Below, one piece after another: positions 34,783-42,783 of a DNA stretch of 64,000 nt. Source of the stretch: JBFLYC01 sp040756735 (GTDB lineage: Bacteria; Bacillota; DSM-16504; Desulfitibacterales; Desulfitibacteraceae); the NCBI GenBank assembly GCA_040756735.1, contig JBFLYC010000002.1, positions 124,001 to 188,000 on the forward strand. The letters are read 5' to 3'. Each line of letters opens with the position of its first letter. Position 1 is the stretch's first letter. Under the pieces are notes generated by a model. It made no database searches and was not told where the DNA came from. It saw only the letters and a list, made by a program, of their open reading frames with translations. Both the position numbers and the translations under genes were made by a program.

Positions 34783-35316
34783 TTGCCCAAAAGAGATATG
34801 CAAATATTTCCTGTTTCAGAAAAAAATTCCTTAAGGCATTGGACGAAAATTATTAATCCCTTAAGGGTTGTTTTTAATTTTATCCTTATTCAGATAACCA
34901 GATATTCTCCATCATTAGAACTAAAATGTATTTTGTACCGGATTTTAGGGATGAAGGTGGGCAAAAATGTATCCCCCGGCCTCATGTGTATGGTGGATAT
35001 CTTTTTCCCCCAGTATATATCCATTGGTGAAAACACAATCCTTGGGTATAACAGTACGATTTTATGCCATGAATTTTTAATTGATGAATACAGATTAGGC
35101 AGGGTTGTTATTGGCAGCAGGGTTATGATTGGCGCAAATGCAACCATTCTTCCGGGAGTTACCATTGGGGATGGGGCAGTAATTGGCGCGGGTTCTTTAG
35201 TTGATAAAGATGTGGAACCTTACACCTTTGTAGCGGGTGTGCCAATAAAAAAGATTAAAGACCTCCAGGTATCATCCTTGGAACAGGCAGAGGAAAATGA
35301 TGATAAAGATGATTAA
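34783..35316 (+). CDS. Hexapeptide-repeat acyltransferase (maltose/galactoside O-acetyltransferase-like)
   Basis: A 177-residue left-handed beta-helix protein. Hexapeptide repeats run from about residue 60 to 150, ending in VVIGSRVMIGANATILPGVT and IGDGAVIGAGSLVDKDV, with the usual EPYTFVAGVPIKKI closing segment. It probably acetylates a sugar or cell-envelope component using acetyl-CoA. I choose the TTG at 34783, placed after GAGGTGG; a GTG at 34774 is possible. It follows the kinase closely and its end overlaps the next gene by 20 bases, so the four genes form an operon. Confidence 0.85.
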   Translation: MPKRDMQIFPVSEKNSLRHWTKIINPLRVVFNFILIQITRYSPSLELKCILYRILGMKVGKNVSPGLMCMVDIFFPQYISIGENTILGYNSTILCHEFLIDEYRLGRVVIGSRVMIGANATILPGVTIGDGAVIGAGSLVDKDVEPYTFVAGVPIKKIKDLQVSSLEQAEENDDKDD

Positions 35317-35884
35317 GTATTTTTACAAGCTGCTGGATAGTATACTTTTTAATAGATGGTTTTTAATTGCTCTTCTTGCCATTAACATTGCCGGTTCTAT
35401 TTATGGATACTACTGGTATAAATCCCAACTCATGGCCACACCTGCCAGATGGTGGCTTTTTGTTACAGACAGCCCCCTTTCTACCACGCTCTTTGCCATG
35501 GCGATACTTCTTACACTATGGGGTAAGCACAATACATTTATGCATTTATTAGCCTATGTGCTGGTGATAAAGTATGGTTTATGGGCTGTAGGGCTGATAA
35601 CTCATTCCTGGATTTTTGGAGGTTATACCTGGTGGGGAGATGTGATGCTTTGGTTCTCTCATCTGGGCATGGCTGCCCAGGGGTGGTTGTACTGGCAGCA
35701 TCACAGGCATACCCTTGGTCAGTCCCTTGCAGTTACCCTGTGGTTAGCATGGGGTGATTATGTAGATTATGCATTAGGTTTCCACCCTTATCTATTTTTT
35801 AAAAATCAGTTTGGTTTTGCCATGTTTTTGGCGGTTTTTTTGTCCATTGTCCTCCTGTATAAAACCTGGAAGGAAGCAATTTGA
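35297..35884 (+). CDS. DUF1405 membrane protein (YpjA-like)
   Basis: A 195-residue membrane protein with about six helices. LLAINIAGSIYGYYWYKSQL near residue 22, followed by PARWWLFVTDSPLSTTLF, is the recognisable start of the DUF1405/YpjA family. Its function is unknown. The gene starts within the acyltransferase gene. Its stop codon sits directly at the edge of the next repeat array. Confidence 0.82.
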   Translation: MMIKMIKYFYKLLDSILFNRWFLIALLAINIAGSIYGYYWYKSQLMATPARWWLFVTDSPLSTTLFAMAILLTLWGKHNTFMHLLAYVLVIKYGLWAVGLITHSWIFGGYTWWGDVMLWFSHLGMAAQGWLYWQHHRHTLGQSLAVTLWLAWGDYVDYALGFHPYLFFKNQFGFAMFLAVFLSIVLLYKTWKEAI

Positions 35885-36106
35885 GGACATTCATACATTG
35901 GGGACATTCCTCCAGATCCAAGCGTTTACGCGGCAAGGGAGGTGTGTCCCCTTTCTTACGTTGGGGACATTCATACATTGGGGACATTCCTCCGAAGGAG
36001 GTGTGTCCCCTTACCTTGGATCCAAGCGTTTACGCGGCAAGGGAGGTGTGTCCCCTTACCTTGGATCCAAGCGTTTACGCGGCAAGGGAGGTGTGTCCCC
36101 TTTCCT
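35884..36106. repeat. GGGGACATTCC / GGTGTGTCCCC repeat array (reverse orientation)
   Basis: This is the 25672-25894 family in the opposite orientation. GGGGACATTCCTCC leads to a GATCCAAGCGTTTACGCGGC loop and then AAGGGAGGTGTGTCCCC. The last 45-base unit is perfectly duplicated head to tail (about 36014-36104). The array starts one or two bases after the stop of the YpjA-like gene. Frames crossing it are artefacts. Confidence 0.9.
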
Positions 36107-36123
36107 TAATACAATAATAACCA

Positions 36124-36163
36124 GATTAATTCTTGTTGTCCTACAAGAATTAATCATTTTTTA
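36124..36163 (+). terminator. Strong Rho-independent terminator
   Basis: A perfect 13-base stem, GATTAATTCTTGT with ACAAGAATTAATC, around TGTCCT, followed by ATTTTTTAT. It ends the kinase-acyltransferase-YpjA operon after the repeat array and insulates rpoN. Confidence 0.88.
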
Positions 36164-36288
36164 TAGCATAAATATAACCATGGAGTTGAGGAAGGAAAAA
36201 AGGACTTGACCTAGAATATATATAACAAGACATAGAGAAAATGCCAGAATGGAAACTGCTAAAATGTCTTAATTAAGGAGTGGGTTTT

Positions 36289-37680
36289 ATGCAAATGGGC
36301 TTTGAGCTCAACTTACAACAAACCCAAAAATTAATAATGACCCCGGAGCTTCGTCAGGCCATTGCAATTTTGCAGTTGTCTTCCCTTGAGCTTGCTGAAT
36401 TCGTTGAGGAACAGATCCTGGAAAATCCGACCTTAGAAATGAATGAAGAGGTTGCAGATGAGCATTCTGCTGCTCAGGCAAAGGAAGAAACAGATAAATT
36501 TGATATGGATTGGCAGGAATACTTTCTCGACGGCAGTGACCTTGGTTACATCAGGTCCCCAAAGGAAGAATATAAAGAGATTAACTATGATAATATGATG
36601 ACCAAAGCGCCAACCCTGGATGAATATTTAACTACACAATTAGAAATTTCCTACTGCTCTCCCAAGGAAAAGAAATTGGCAAGGTTCATTATAGGAAATT
36701 TAGATAAAAATGGCTATTTATGCATATCCTTGAAGGAAATATGTGATCATTGCAAGGTTGAGCTGTCGTTGGTTGAAAGGGCTCTCCAGGTTGTTCAATC
36801 TTTTGACCCTCCAGGTATTGCAGCCCGTAACCTGTCCGAATGTTTGCTCCTGCAATTAAAACACAAAGGTTTAGACAGCAATCACCTGTTAAAAAGCATG
36901 GTAACTTCTTACTTGGAAGACCTGGCTGAGGGACGCTTACAGAAAATTGCCAGGGAACTGGGGGTTTCCATAGAAGAAGTCCAGGGCATGGTAGACTTCA
37001 TAAAGACTTTAGATCCCAAACCTGGCAGGTGGTTTTCTCAAGGTGAGGATACGACCTATATTGTACCTGATGTTATTGTTGAGAGGGTTGAGGGTGAGTA
37101 TGTGGTGTTGGTAAATGATCTGGCTATCCCTAGACTTGGGATTAATCCCATCTACAGGCGGTTGATGACTGCTGACACAATAGATGAGAGTACTAAAAAG
37201 TTTATTGAGGGTAAACTTAATTCTGCTGTTTGGGTAATTAAAAGTATTGAACAAAGAAGATTAACTCTTTACAGGGTGGTAAATTGTATCATTAATTTCC
37301 AGAAGAGTTTTTTTGATAAGGGTATAAAACACTTGAAACCCCTTAATCTTAAACAGGTAGCAGATCAGCTCAATGTTCACGAATCTACTGTCAGCAGGGC
37401 TACTGCCAATAAATACATGCAGACTCCCCAGGGAGTATTCCCCTTAAAGTTTTTCTTCGCAAGCGGAGTAGATAATTATACTGGAAACGGAGTTTCCTCT
37501 GAGAGCATCAAAAAGATGCTGGCAGATTACTTAAAGACTGAAGATTTAAATAATCCCTTAACTGACCAGGAATTGACCAATATGCTGAAGTCCCATGGCA
37601 TAAAAATTTCCAGGAGGACTGTGGCAAAATATAGGGGAGAACTGGGTGTCCACTCTTCAAGCAAAAGAAAAAGATATTAG
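36289..37680 (+). CDS. rpoN: RNA polymerase sigma-54 factor
   Basis: A 463-residue sigma-54. Region I is the glutamine/leucine-rich LQQTQKLIMTPELRQAIAIL at residues 8-27, the core-binding domain follows, then the helix-turn-helix (LKQVADQLNVHESTVSRA near 345) and the RpoN box in SRRTVAKYRGELGV near 445. The ATG at 36289 has AAGGAGTGGG upstream. No enhancer-binding activator is in the window. In many Clostridia rpoN lies just before cggR-gapA; here a decayed thiamine locus, SCIFF and an aminotransferase intervene. Confidence 0.96.
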   Translation: MQMGFELNLQQTQKLIMTPELRQAIAILQLSSLELAEFVEEQILENPTLEMNEEVADEHSAAQAKEETDKFDMDWQEYFLDGSDLGYIRSPKEEYKEINYDNMMTKAPTLDEYLTTQLEISYCSPKEKKLARFIIGNLDKNGYLCISLKEICDHCKVELSLVERALQVVQSFDPPGIAARNLSECLLLQLKHKGLDSNHLLKSMVTSYLEDLAEGRLQKIARELGVSIEEVQGMVDFIKTLDPKPGRWFSQGEDTTYIVPDVIVERVEGEYVVLVNDLAIPRLGINPIYRRLMTADTIDESTKKFIEGKLNSAVWVIKSIEQRRLTLYRVVNCIINFQKSFFDKGIKHLKPLNLKQVADQLNVHESTVSRATANKYMQTPQGVFPLKFFFASGVDNYTGNGVSSESIKKMLADYLKTEDLNNPLTDQELTNMLKSHGIKISRRTVAKYRGELGVHSSSKRKRY

Positions 37681-37716
37681 CAGATTTATCTAAGAAACAC
37701 ATGAAAACAATTTAAT

Positions 37717-37793
37717 ACCAGCAGGGGTGCCGCAAGGCTGAGAAATAATTGTGATTATTAACCCTCAATGGTATATTGGCAGCCCTTCATTTT
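37717..37793 (+). promoter_or_regulatory. Degenerate TPP (THI-box) riboswitch remnant
   Basis: The 5' half of a THI element is clear: CAGGGGTGCC, a GCAA loop, GGCTGAGA, an AATAAT/ATTATT arm, and ACCCT. The 3' half, normally TTGAACCTGAT...TACC AGCGTAGGG, is missing and replaced by CAATGGTATATTGGCAGCCC. It therefore probably no longer binds thiamine diphosphate. It sits directly in front of a terminator hairpin and the thiM remnant. Confidence 0.6.
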
Positions 37794-37800
37794 TCAGAAA

Positions 37801-37832
37801 ATAAGCCCCCCTGCAATGGGAGGCTTTATTAT
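37801..37832 (+). terminator. Terminator hairpin of the former TPP riboswitch
   Basis: ATAAGCCCCCC pairs with GGGAGGCTTTAT around TGCAAT, with a short T-rich tail (TTATTATTG). Its position suggests it was the riboswitch's expression platform. Confidence 0.6.
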
Positions 37833-37877
37833 TGTTATAAGCAAATTGTTATCAAAACTTTATAGGAGGCCACCAAA

Positions 37878-38027
37878 ATGCAAGAGTTGTTTGAGAGTCT
37901 AAAATCTGTCAAGGAAAGAACTCCCCTTGTACAAGCCATAACTAACTATGCGGTTGAGAAACCAAAGGGCAAGCTGCCGGGTTCATTTACAACAAAGAAG
38001 ATACATACACAGTTTCTAAGGAGTTAA
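37878..38027 (+). pseudogene. Internally deleted hydroxyethylthiazole kinase (thiM) remnant
   Basis: A 49-codon frame with a good GGAGG site. SVKERTPLVQAITNYA matches the ThiM N-terminus, and the following KGKLPGSF matches the segment near the ThiM C-terminus. The frame therefore looks like the two ends of thiM joined after loss of roughly 200 codons. All substrate and ATP-binding parts are gone, so it cannot work as a kinase. The TPP riboswitch remnant just upstream supports this reading. Confidence 0.65.
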
Positions 38028-38034
38028 TCGGCTT

Positions 38035-38688
38035 ATGGAAAAAGTAAACTATGTATTCTTTGTAGATTTTGACGGTACTGTGACTAACATGGACGCATGT
38101 CATGCCATGGTAACAAATTTAGCGGGAGAAGGATGGGAAGAGATTAATAAAAAGTGGGAAAATAAAGAGCTGTCCACAGTTGAATGTGCCAGGCAAACTT
38201 TCAAGCTTTTTAAAAGAAAAGATATTGAAGCACTTAATAAAATCATAGACCCGATAACAATAGATCCAACTTTTAAAGATCTGGTCTCATATTGTGAAAA
38301 AAATCAGTTTCCCCTATATATTTTGAGTGATGGATATGATTTTTATATCAAATATCTTTTAGCAAGAGAAGGTTTAAACATACCTTATTATGCTAATCGC
38401 ATGATTTTTAATCCTGACCTTGATATAGAGACCCCATACCACTCTAGCTGTGGAATCTGTGGTGTCTGTAAATCCCAATTAATGGAACACCTCCAGAACA
38501 CCGGCACAAAAAGCATCTACATTGGGGATGGTTATTCAGATTTTTGCCCAAGCAAAAAAGCTGATTTTGTATTTGCAAAAAGTACATTGTACAAGCATTG
38601 CCTTGCAGCAGGTAAAGAAGTCCATGAGTTCAGAAGTTTTGGAGATATATTAAAAATACTGCAAAGCCTAAGAATAGGGAGGTCGTAA
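38035..38688 (+). CDS. HAD-IB phosphatase (MtnX-like)
   Basis: A 217-residue HAD phosphatase. Motif I DFDGTVTNMDACHAM lies near residue 11, motif II ILSDGYDFY near 96, and motif IV GDGYSDFCPSKKAD near 163. A four-helix cap and a CGICGVC cysteine cluster near 139 follow the MtnX/phosphoserine-phosphatase pattern. It lies between the thiM and thiD remnants and behind a TPP-riboswitch remnant, so it was probably a thiamine-phosphate or pyrimidine-phosphate phosphatase of that operon; alone, it may now have another job. It begins with no clear ribosome binding site other than AAGGAG within the thiM remnant. Confidence 0.82.
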   Translation: MEKVNYVFFVDFDGTVTNMDACHAMVTNLAGEGWEEINKKWENKELSTVECARQTFKLFKRKDIEALNKIIDPITIDPTFKDLVSYCEKNQFPLYILSDGYDFYIKYLLAREGLNIPYYANRMIFNPDLDIETPYHSSCGICGVCKSQLMEHLQNTGTKSIYIGDGYSDFCPSKKADFVFAKSTLYKHCLAAGKEVHEFRSFGDILKILQSLRIGRS

Positions 38689-38695
38689 TTGAGCT

Positions 38696-38782
38696 ATGAA
38701 ACAAACCATGAAGCATTTGCTTACCATTGCAGGTTCAGATTCCAGAAAGGGGCGCTGGTATTTAAGCAAAATGGTTTCTTAG
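38696..38782 (+). pseudogene. Truncated HMP kinase (thiD) remnant
   Basis: A 28-codon frame starting at ATG 38696 after GGGAGGTCG. KHLLTIAGSDS is the conserved N-terminus of ThiD, but the frame then runs into RKGRWYLSKMVS and stops, so nearly all of the enzyme is missing. It completes the picture of an eroded thiamine salvage operon. Confidence 0.65.
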
Positions 38783-38786
38783 AATC

Positions 38787-38815
38787 TTTACCTAATTTTA
38801 CTAATATGCTATAAT
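38787..38815 (+). promoter_or_regulatory. Promoter of the SCIFF gene
   Basis: TTTACC (38787-38792), a 17-base spacer and TATAAT (38810-38815) with an extended TGC element just before it. The peptide gene starts 25 bases downstream. It has its own promoter and terminator, so it is a single-gene transcript. Confidence 0.65.
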
Positions 38816-38839
38816 TATTTTGTTTAGGAGGGGAATAAA

Positions 38840-38998
38840 ATGACTAAAGAATTAAAACATATTAAGGTAATACTTAAATCCGAGCTGCAAAAGACACGGG
38901 AAACCGGCGGCTGTGGACAGTGCCAGGTATCCTGTCAGTCTGCTTGTAAGACTTCCTGCACTGTGGGCAACCAGGTTTGCGAAAAAAATCAACATTAG
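38840..38998 (+). CDS. SCIFF ranthipeptide precursor (six cysteines in forty-five residues)
   Basis: A 52-residue ribosomal peptide precursor. The leader is KHIKVILKSELQK, and the core carries six cysteines at positions 25, 28, 32, 36, 40 and 47 in CGQC-(x3)-CQSAC-KTSC-(x6)-C order, which is the SCIFF signature. In this family a radical-SAM/SPASM enzyme, usually encoded next door, makes non-alpha thioether links. Here no such gene is in the window. AGGAGGGG precedes the ATG at ideal spacing, and a strong terminator follows immediately. Confidence 0.93.
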   Translation: MTKELKHIKVILKSELQKTRETGGCGQCQVSCQSACKTSCTVGNQVCEKNQH

Positions 38999-39005
38999 TT
39001 ATGTT

Positions 39006-39031
39006 GCCCGGGGCATAAACCCCGGGCTTTT
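39006..39031 (+). terminator. Rho-independent terminator after SCIFF
   Basis: A perfect eight-base GC stem, GCCCGGGG with CCCCGGGC, around CATAAA, followed by TTTT. It begins eight bases after the SCIFF stop. Confidence 0.9.
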
Positions 39032-39062
39032 AAGTAAATAAATAATTAGGAGGTTTTACCGT

Positions 39063-40259
39063 ATGACGTTGGCAAAAAGGGTAAAAATCATTGAACCTTC
39101 TCCCACCCTGGAGTTAATCGCTATAGCGAAAAACATGAAGCAGCAAGGTCTGGAGGTCATTGAGTTTGGAGCAGGTGAGCCGGACTTTAATACACCTGAG
39201 AATATTAAAGAAGCAGGTATAAATGCAATTAAAAATAACTTTACCAGGTATACGGCTAACCCGGGTATAAAAGAACTGCGTGATGCCATTTGTGAAAAAT
39301 TGTATAAGGAAAATGGACTTGAGTATTCCCCCAACCAGGTAATTGTCTCGTCAGGGGCCAAGCATAGTTTGTTTAATGCAATCATGGCCCTGTGCGATGT
39401 GGGGGATGAGGTTCTTGTTCCGGCTCCTTATTGGGTTACTTATCCCGAACTGGTAAAAATCGCTGATGGTGTGCCGGTTATCATACCAACCACCGGTGAA
39501 ACCAACTATAAGATAACTCCGGAGCAGTTGGAAGAGTATATTACACCCAGGACCAAGATCTTGATTTTAAACAGTCCCAGCAATCCCGCCGGTGCAGTAT
39601 ATACTGAAGACGAATTGAGAAAAATAGCAGAAATATGTGTTAATCATCAAATCTATGTTATTTCTGATGAGATTTACGAAAAACTAATCTATGATGGAGA
39701 AAAACATGTAAGTATAGCTTCATTTAATGAAGATATTAAAAAACTGACAGTTACTTTAAATGGTGTTTCCAAAGCCTTTGCCATGACAGGCTGGAGAATT
39801 GGCTATGCTGCTGCCGAACTTGAAATAGCCAAGGCCATGGATGCTTTCCAAAGTCATGCAACTTCAGCTCCTTCAAGCATATCCCAAAAGGCAAGTTATG
39901 AGGCTTTGGTAGGCGACCAAACAGCGGTAAATGCCATGGTAAGGGAGTTTGACAAGCGCAGGAAATTCATGGCCCAGAAAATCAGTGAGATACCGGGCAT
40001 AACCTGCCAGGTTCCCAAAGGAGCTTTTTATATCTTCCCGGAAATCAGCGGCCTTTTGGGTAAGACCATAGCTGGGGTAAAAATTACAGACGACAGTGTT
40101 TTTGCCAAACTGCTTCTAGAAAAGGTTTATGTGGTTGCAGTTCCTGGTTCCTCTTTTGGCTCTCCTGGAAACTTGCGCTTTTCTTATGCAAATTCCATGG
40201 AAAACATTCAAAAGGGCTTGGAAAGGATTGACGAGTTGATTTCTACTAGTATGGAGTAA
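39063..40259 (+). CDS. PLP-dependent aminotransferase (aspartate-aminotransferase type)
   Basis: A 398-residue class I aminotransferase. The PLP-binding lysine is in NGVSKAFAMTGWRIGYAA near residue 236, with the upstream NSPSNPAG (near 173) and SDEIYEKL (near 203) motifs and a carboxylate-binding Arg near the end (NLRFSYANS). It is similar to AspB/AspC-type enzymes that transaminate aspartate and related acids with 2-oxoglutarate; exact specificity is not readable. AGGAGG precedes the ATG. It sits 42 bases before gapA and may be cotranscribed with it. Confidence 0.92.
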   Translation: MTLAKRVKIIEPSPTLELIAIAKNMKQQGLEVIEFGAGEPDFNTPENIKEAGINAIKNNFTRYTANPGIKELRDAICEKLYKENGLEYSPNQVIVSSGAKHSLFNAIMALCDVGDEVLVPAPYWVTYPELVKIADGVPVIIPTTGETNYKITPEQLEEYITPRTKILILNSPSNPAGAVYTEDELRKIAEICVNHQIYVISDEIYEKLIYDGEKHVSIASFNEDIKKLTVTLNGVSKAFAMTGWRIGYAAAELEIAKAMDAFQSHATSAPSSISQKASYEALVGDQTAVNAMVREFDKRRKFMAQKISEIPGITCQVPKGAFYIFPEISGLLGKTIAGVKITDDSVFAKLLLEKVYVVAVPGSSFGSPGNLRFSYANSMENIQKGLERIDELISTSME

Positions 40260-40301
40260 GAGGATTTTCCAAATAATATACTTTAAAAGGAGGTACACTT
40301 T

Positions 40302-41300
40302 GTGACAGTAAAAATAGGTATTAATGGATATGGCCGTATCGGCAGGCTTGTGCATAGGATAGCGCAGAATTATCCTGATGTTGAGGTTGTAGCTGTAAAT
40401 GATCTAACAAATTCAGAAACCAATGCTCATTTGATAAAGTATGATTCTGTGCATGGAACTTGGGATGCAGAAATAGAGGTTAAAGAAGATGAGTTTTTAG
40501 TAAACGGTAAGCCGGTAAAGGTTTATGCAGAAAAGGATCCTGCCAAAATTCCCTGGGGAGCTTTAGATGTTGATGTGGTTGTGGAATCTACCGGGGTATT
40601 CACTGACGCCTTAAAGGCTAAAGCCCATATAGAAGGGGGAGCTAAAAAGGTTATCATTTCTGCTCCAGCCAAAAATGAGGATGTTACCATTGTAATTGGT
40701 GTCAACGAAGGTGTCTATGATGCCGGCAAACACAATATTGTTTCTAATGCTTCTTGTACCACCAACTGTTTGGCTCCTGTAGCCAAGGTGTTAGATGATC
40801 AATTCGGTATTAAGTATGGTATGATGACTACAGTACATGCTTATACCAATGACCAGAGGAACTTGGACCAGGCGCATAAGGATTTAAGGCGTGCAAGGGC
40901 CTGCGGGCTTTCAATCATACCTACCACTACAGGCGCTGCCAAGGCTGTGGGATTAGTTTTGCCTAAGTTAAAGGGCAAACTGAATGGTTTTGCCATGAGG
41001 GTTCCTGTTGCCAATGTATCTGTGGTTGATTTAGTGGTTGAAGTCGAGAAATCAACCAATGTGGAAGAAGTGAACAAGGCCTTGGAAGAAGCTGCACAGG
41101 GCGCTTTAAAGGGCATATTGGGATTTAACATGCTGCCCCTGGTTTCCAGAGATTATAACGGGAGCAGTCTATCTTCCATAGTTGATGGTTTATCTACAAT
41201 GGTTATGGAGGGTACGCAAGTTAAAGTCCTGGCCTGGTATGATAACGAGTGGGGTTATTCAACCAGGGTAGTGGACCTGGCAAAATATATGATGAAATAA
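40302..41300 (+). CDS. gap: Glyceraldehyde-3-phosphate dehydrogenase
   Basis: A 332-residue phosphorylating GAPDH. The NAD-binding GINGYGRIGRL lies at residues 6-16, the catalytic cysteine in SNASCTTNCLAP near 152, and the catalytic histidine in MTTVHAYTNDQ near 179. It starts with GTG after AAAGGAGG. It opens the gap-pgk-tpiA-gpmI-eno cluster for lower glycolysis. The usual cggR repressor gene is absent upstream. Confidence 0.97.
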   Translation: MTVKIGINGYGRIGRLVHRIAQNYPDVEVVAVNDLTNSETNAHLIKYDSVHGTWDAEIEVKEDEFLVNGKPVKVYAEKDPAKIPWGALDVDVVVESTGVFTDALKAKAHIEGGAKKVIISAPAKNEDVTIVIGVNEGVYDAGKHNIVSNASCTTNCLAPVAKVLDDQFGIKYGMMTTVHAYTNDQRNLDQAHKDLRRARACGLSIIPTTTGAAKAVGLVLPKLKGKLNGFAMRVPVANVSVVDLVVEVEKSTNVEEVNKALEEAAQGALKGILGFNMLPLVSRDYNGSSLSSIVDGLSTMVMEGTQVKVLAWYDNEWGYSTRVVDLAKYMMK

Positions 41301-41340
41301 CTTGGGGGGATCTTTAAAGGTCACCTTTATAAGGTCATTA

Positions 41341-41575
41341 AGGTCAGGGGACACACCTGGGTGTCAAGGGGGGTGTCAAGGGGACGGTTCTCCGTCACCT
41401 TCTCTGGTGTCAAGGGGACGGTTCTCCGTCACCTTCTGGTGTCAAGGGGACGGTTCTCCGTCACCTTCTCAGGGTGTCAAGGGGACGGTTCTCCGTCACC
41501 TTCTCTGTCGCTTACTAGCAGATAAAGGTCAGGGGACACACCTCAAGCGGAGGTGAGAGGTCAATGTCCCCAATA
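41341..41575. repeat. Nested array of two repeat families between gap and pgk
   Basis: Four 28-base GGTGTCA...GTCACC units (starting 41372, 41406, 41438 and 41473) carry the core AAGGGGACGGTTCTCC. They are enclosed by two AAGGTCAGGGGACACACCT segments (41339-41358 and 41525-41544) of the other family; only the second is followed by the closing AATGTCCCCAATAT. The arrangement reads as the GGTGTCA family inserted in, or between copies of, the GGGGACACACC family. Confidence 0.88.
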
Positions 41576-41596
41576 TAAGGTAAGGAGTGTAATATA

Positions 41597-42778
41597 GTGA
41601 AAAAAGCTACTGTAAGAGATATTGATCTTAAGGGGAAGAGAGTTCTGGTAAGGGTTGATTTTAATGTGCCCCTGGATGCAGCTAGGAATGTCACAGATGA
41701 TACACGGATCCGGGCAGCGCTGCCTACAATAAATTATTTACTGGAGCAGGGCTGCAAGGTGATTCTCATGTCCCATTTAGGAAGACCCAAGGATACCTAT
41801 GATCCCAAATACAGCATGGAGCCTGTTGCCCATAAATTGTCTGAGCTGCTTGGAAAAGAAGTTAAACAGGCCAAGGACTGTATTTCTGAAGATACTAAGA
41901 AGATGGCTGCAGAATTACAAGCTGGAGAAGTGCTGCTGCTGGAAAATACCCGTTTTTACCCAGGAGAAACCAAAAATGATGAAGCCTTTGCCAGGGAACT
42001 TGCTTCACTAGGAGATGTTTTTATCAATGATGCCTTTGGCGCAGCCCACAGGGCTCATGCTTCCACAGTGGGTGTAACCAGGTACCTTCCTGGTGTCGCT
42101 GGATTTCTTTTGGAGAAAGAAGTAGCAGTTTTGACTGAAGCCCTGGATAATCCATCTAAACCTTTTACGGCGGTCATAGGGGGAGCAAAGGTTTCCGACA
42201 AAATTGCTGTCTTGGAGAACCTGCTGGCCAAAGTGGATAACTTAATTATTGGCGGCGGTATGGCCAATACTTTTTTCAAGGCAAGGGGTTTAAACATGGG
42301 TGATAGCCTGGTGGAAGAAGATAAGCTGGAACTGGCTTCAGCCATTGAAGATAAAGCTCTTGCATTAGGGGTAAATCTGATGCTGCCAAATGACCTGGTA
42401 ATTGCCAAGGATGTGACAGGGGAAGCTGAAACACAAGTTATTGATGGAGAAGTCCCAAAGGGGTGGAAAGCCCTGGATATCGGCCCTGTTAGTGCGGGGA
42501 GATTTGCGGAAGTCATCAAGGCATCTGCCATGGTGCTCTGGAATGGACCCATGGGTGTCTTTGAAGTGGACCAGTTTGCCAGGGGGACTGAAAGAGTTGC
42601 CCAGGCAATGGCTGGGTGTCAGGGTAAAACCATTGTAGGTGGCGGGGATTCTGTTGCCGCTGTGGAAAAGGTGGGAGTTGCGGAAGACATTTATCACATT
42701 TCCACTGGTGGAGGAGCGTCACTGGAGTTCTTAGAGGGCAAAATTCTTCCAGGGGTGGCAGCCCTAAGAGACAAGTAA
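41597..42778 (+). CDS. pgk: Phosphoglycerate kinase
   Basis: A 393-residue kinase making ATP from 1,3-bisphosphoglycerate. RVDFNVPLD (near residue 18), SHLGRPK (near 57), the hinge and nucleotide motifs GGAKVSDKI (near 195) and GGGDSVAAVEK (near 348) are all present. It starts with GTG after TAAGGAG. Repeat arrays separate it from gap on one side and tpiA on the other. Confidence 0.97.
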   Translation: MKKATVRDIDLKGKRVLVRVDFNVPLDAARNVTDDTRIRAALPTINYLLEQGCKVILMSHLGRPKDTYDPKYSMEPVAHKLSELLGKEVKQAKDCISEDTKKMAAELQAGEVLLLENTRFYPGETKNDEAFARELASLGDVFINDAFGAAHRAHASTVGVTRYLPGVAGFLLEKEVAVLTEALDNPSKPFTAVIGGAKVSDKIAVLENLLAKVDNLIIGGGMANTFFKARGLNMGDSLVEEDKLELASAIEDKALALGVNLMLPNDLVIAKDVTGEAETQVIDGEVPKGWKALDIGPVSAGRFAEVIKASAMVLWNGPMGVFEVDQFARGTERVAQAMAGCQGKTIVGGGDSVAAVEKVGVAEDIYHISTGGGASLEFLEGKILPGVAALRDK

Positions 42779-42783
42779 AACAG

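Noticed and set aside
35811..36209. Plus-strand frame of 132 residues crossing the YpjA-like gene end
   Set aside because: It covers the 3' end of the real gene and the repeat array; the peptide is periodic (KRLRGKGGVSPYLG).
37717..37793. Functional TPP riboswitch
   Set aside because: Only the 5' conserved half is present; the pyrophosphate-binding 3' half is missing, so I call it a remnant.
41302..41556. 84-residue frame between gap and pgk
   Set aside because: Starts inside repeat DNA and its translation is periodic; no independent support.
42055..42552. 165-residue antisense frame in pgk
   Set aside because: Shadow of the conserved pgk coding sequence, with Ser/Ala-rich low-complexity composition.
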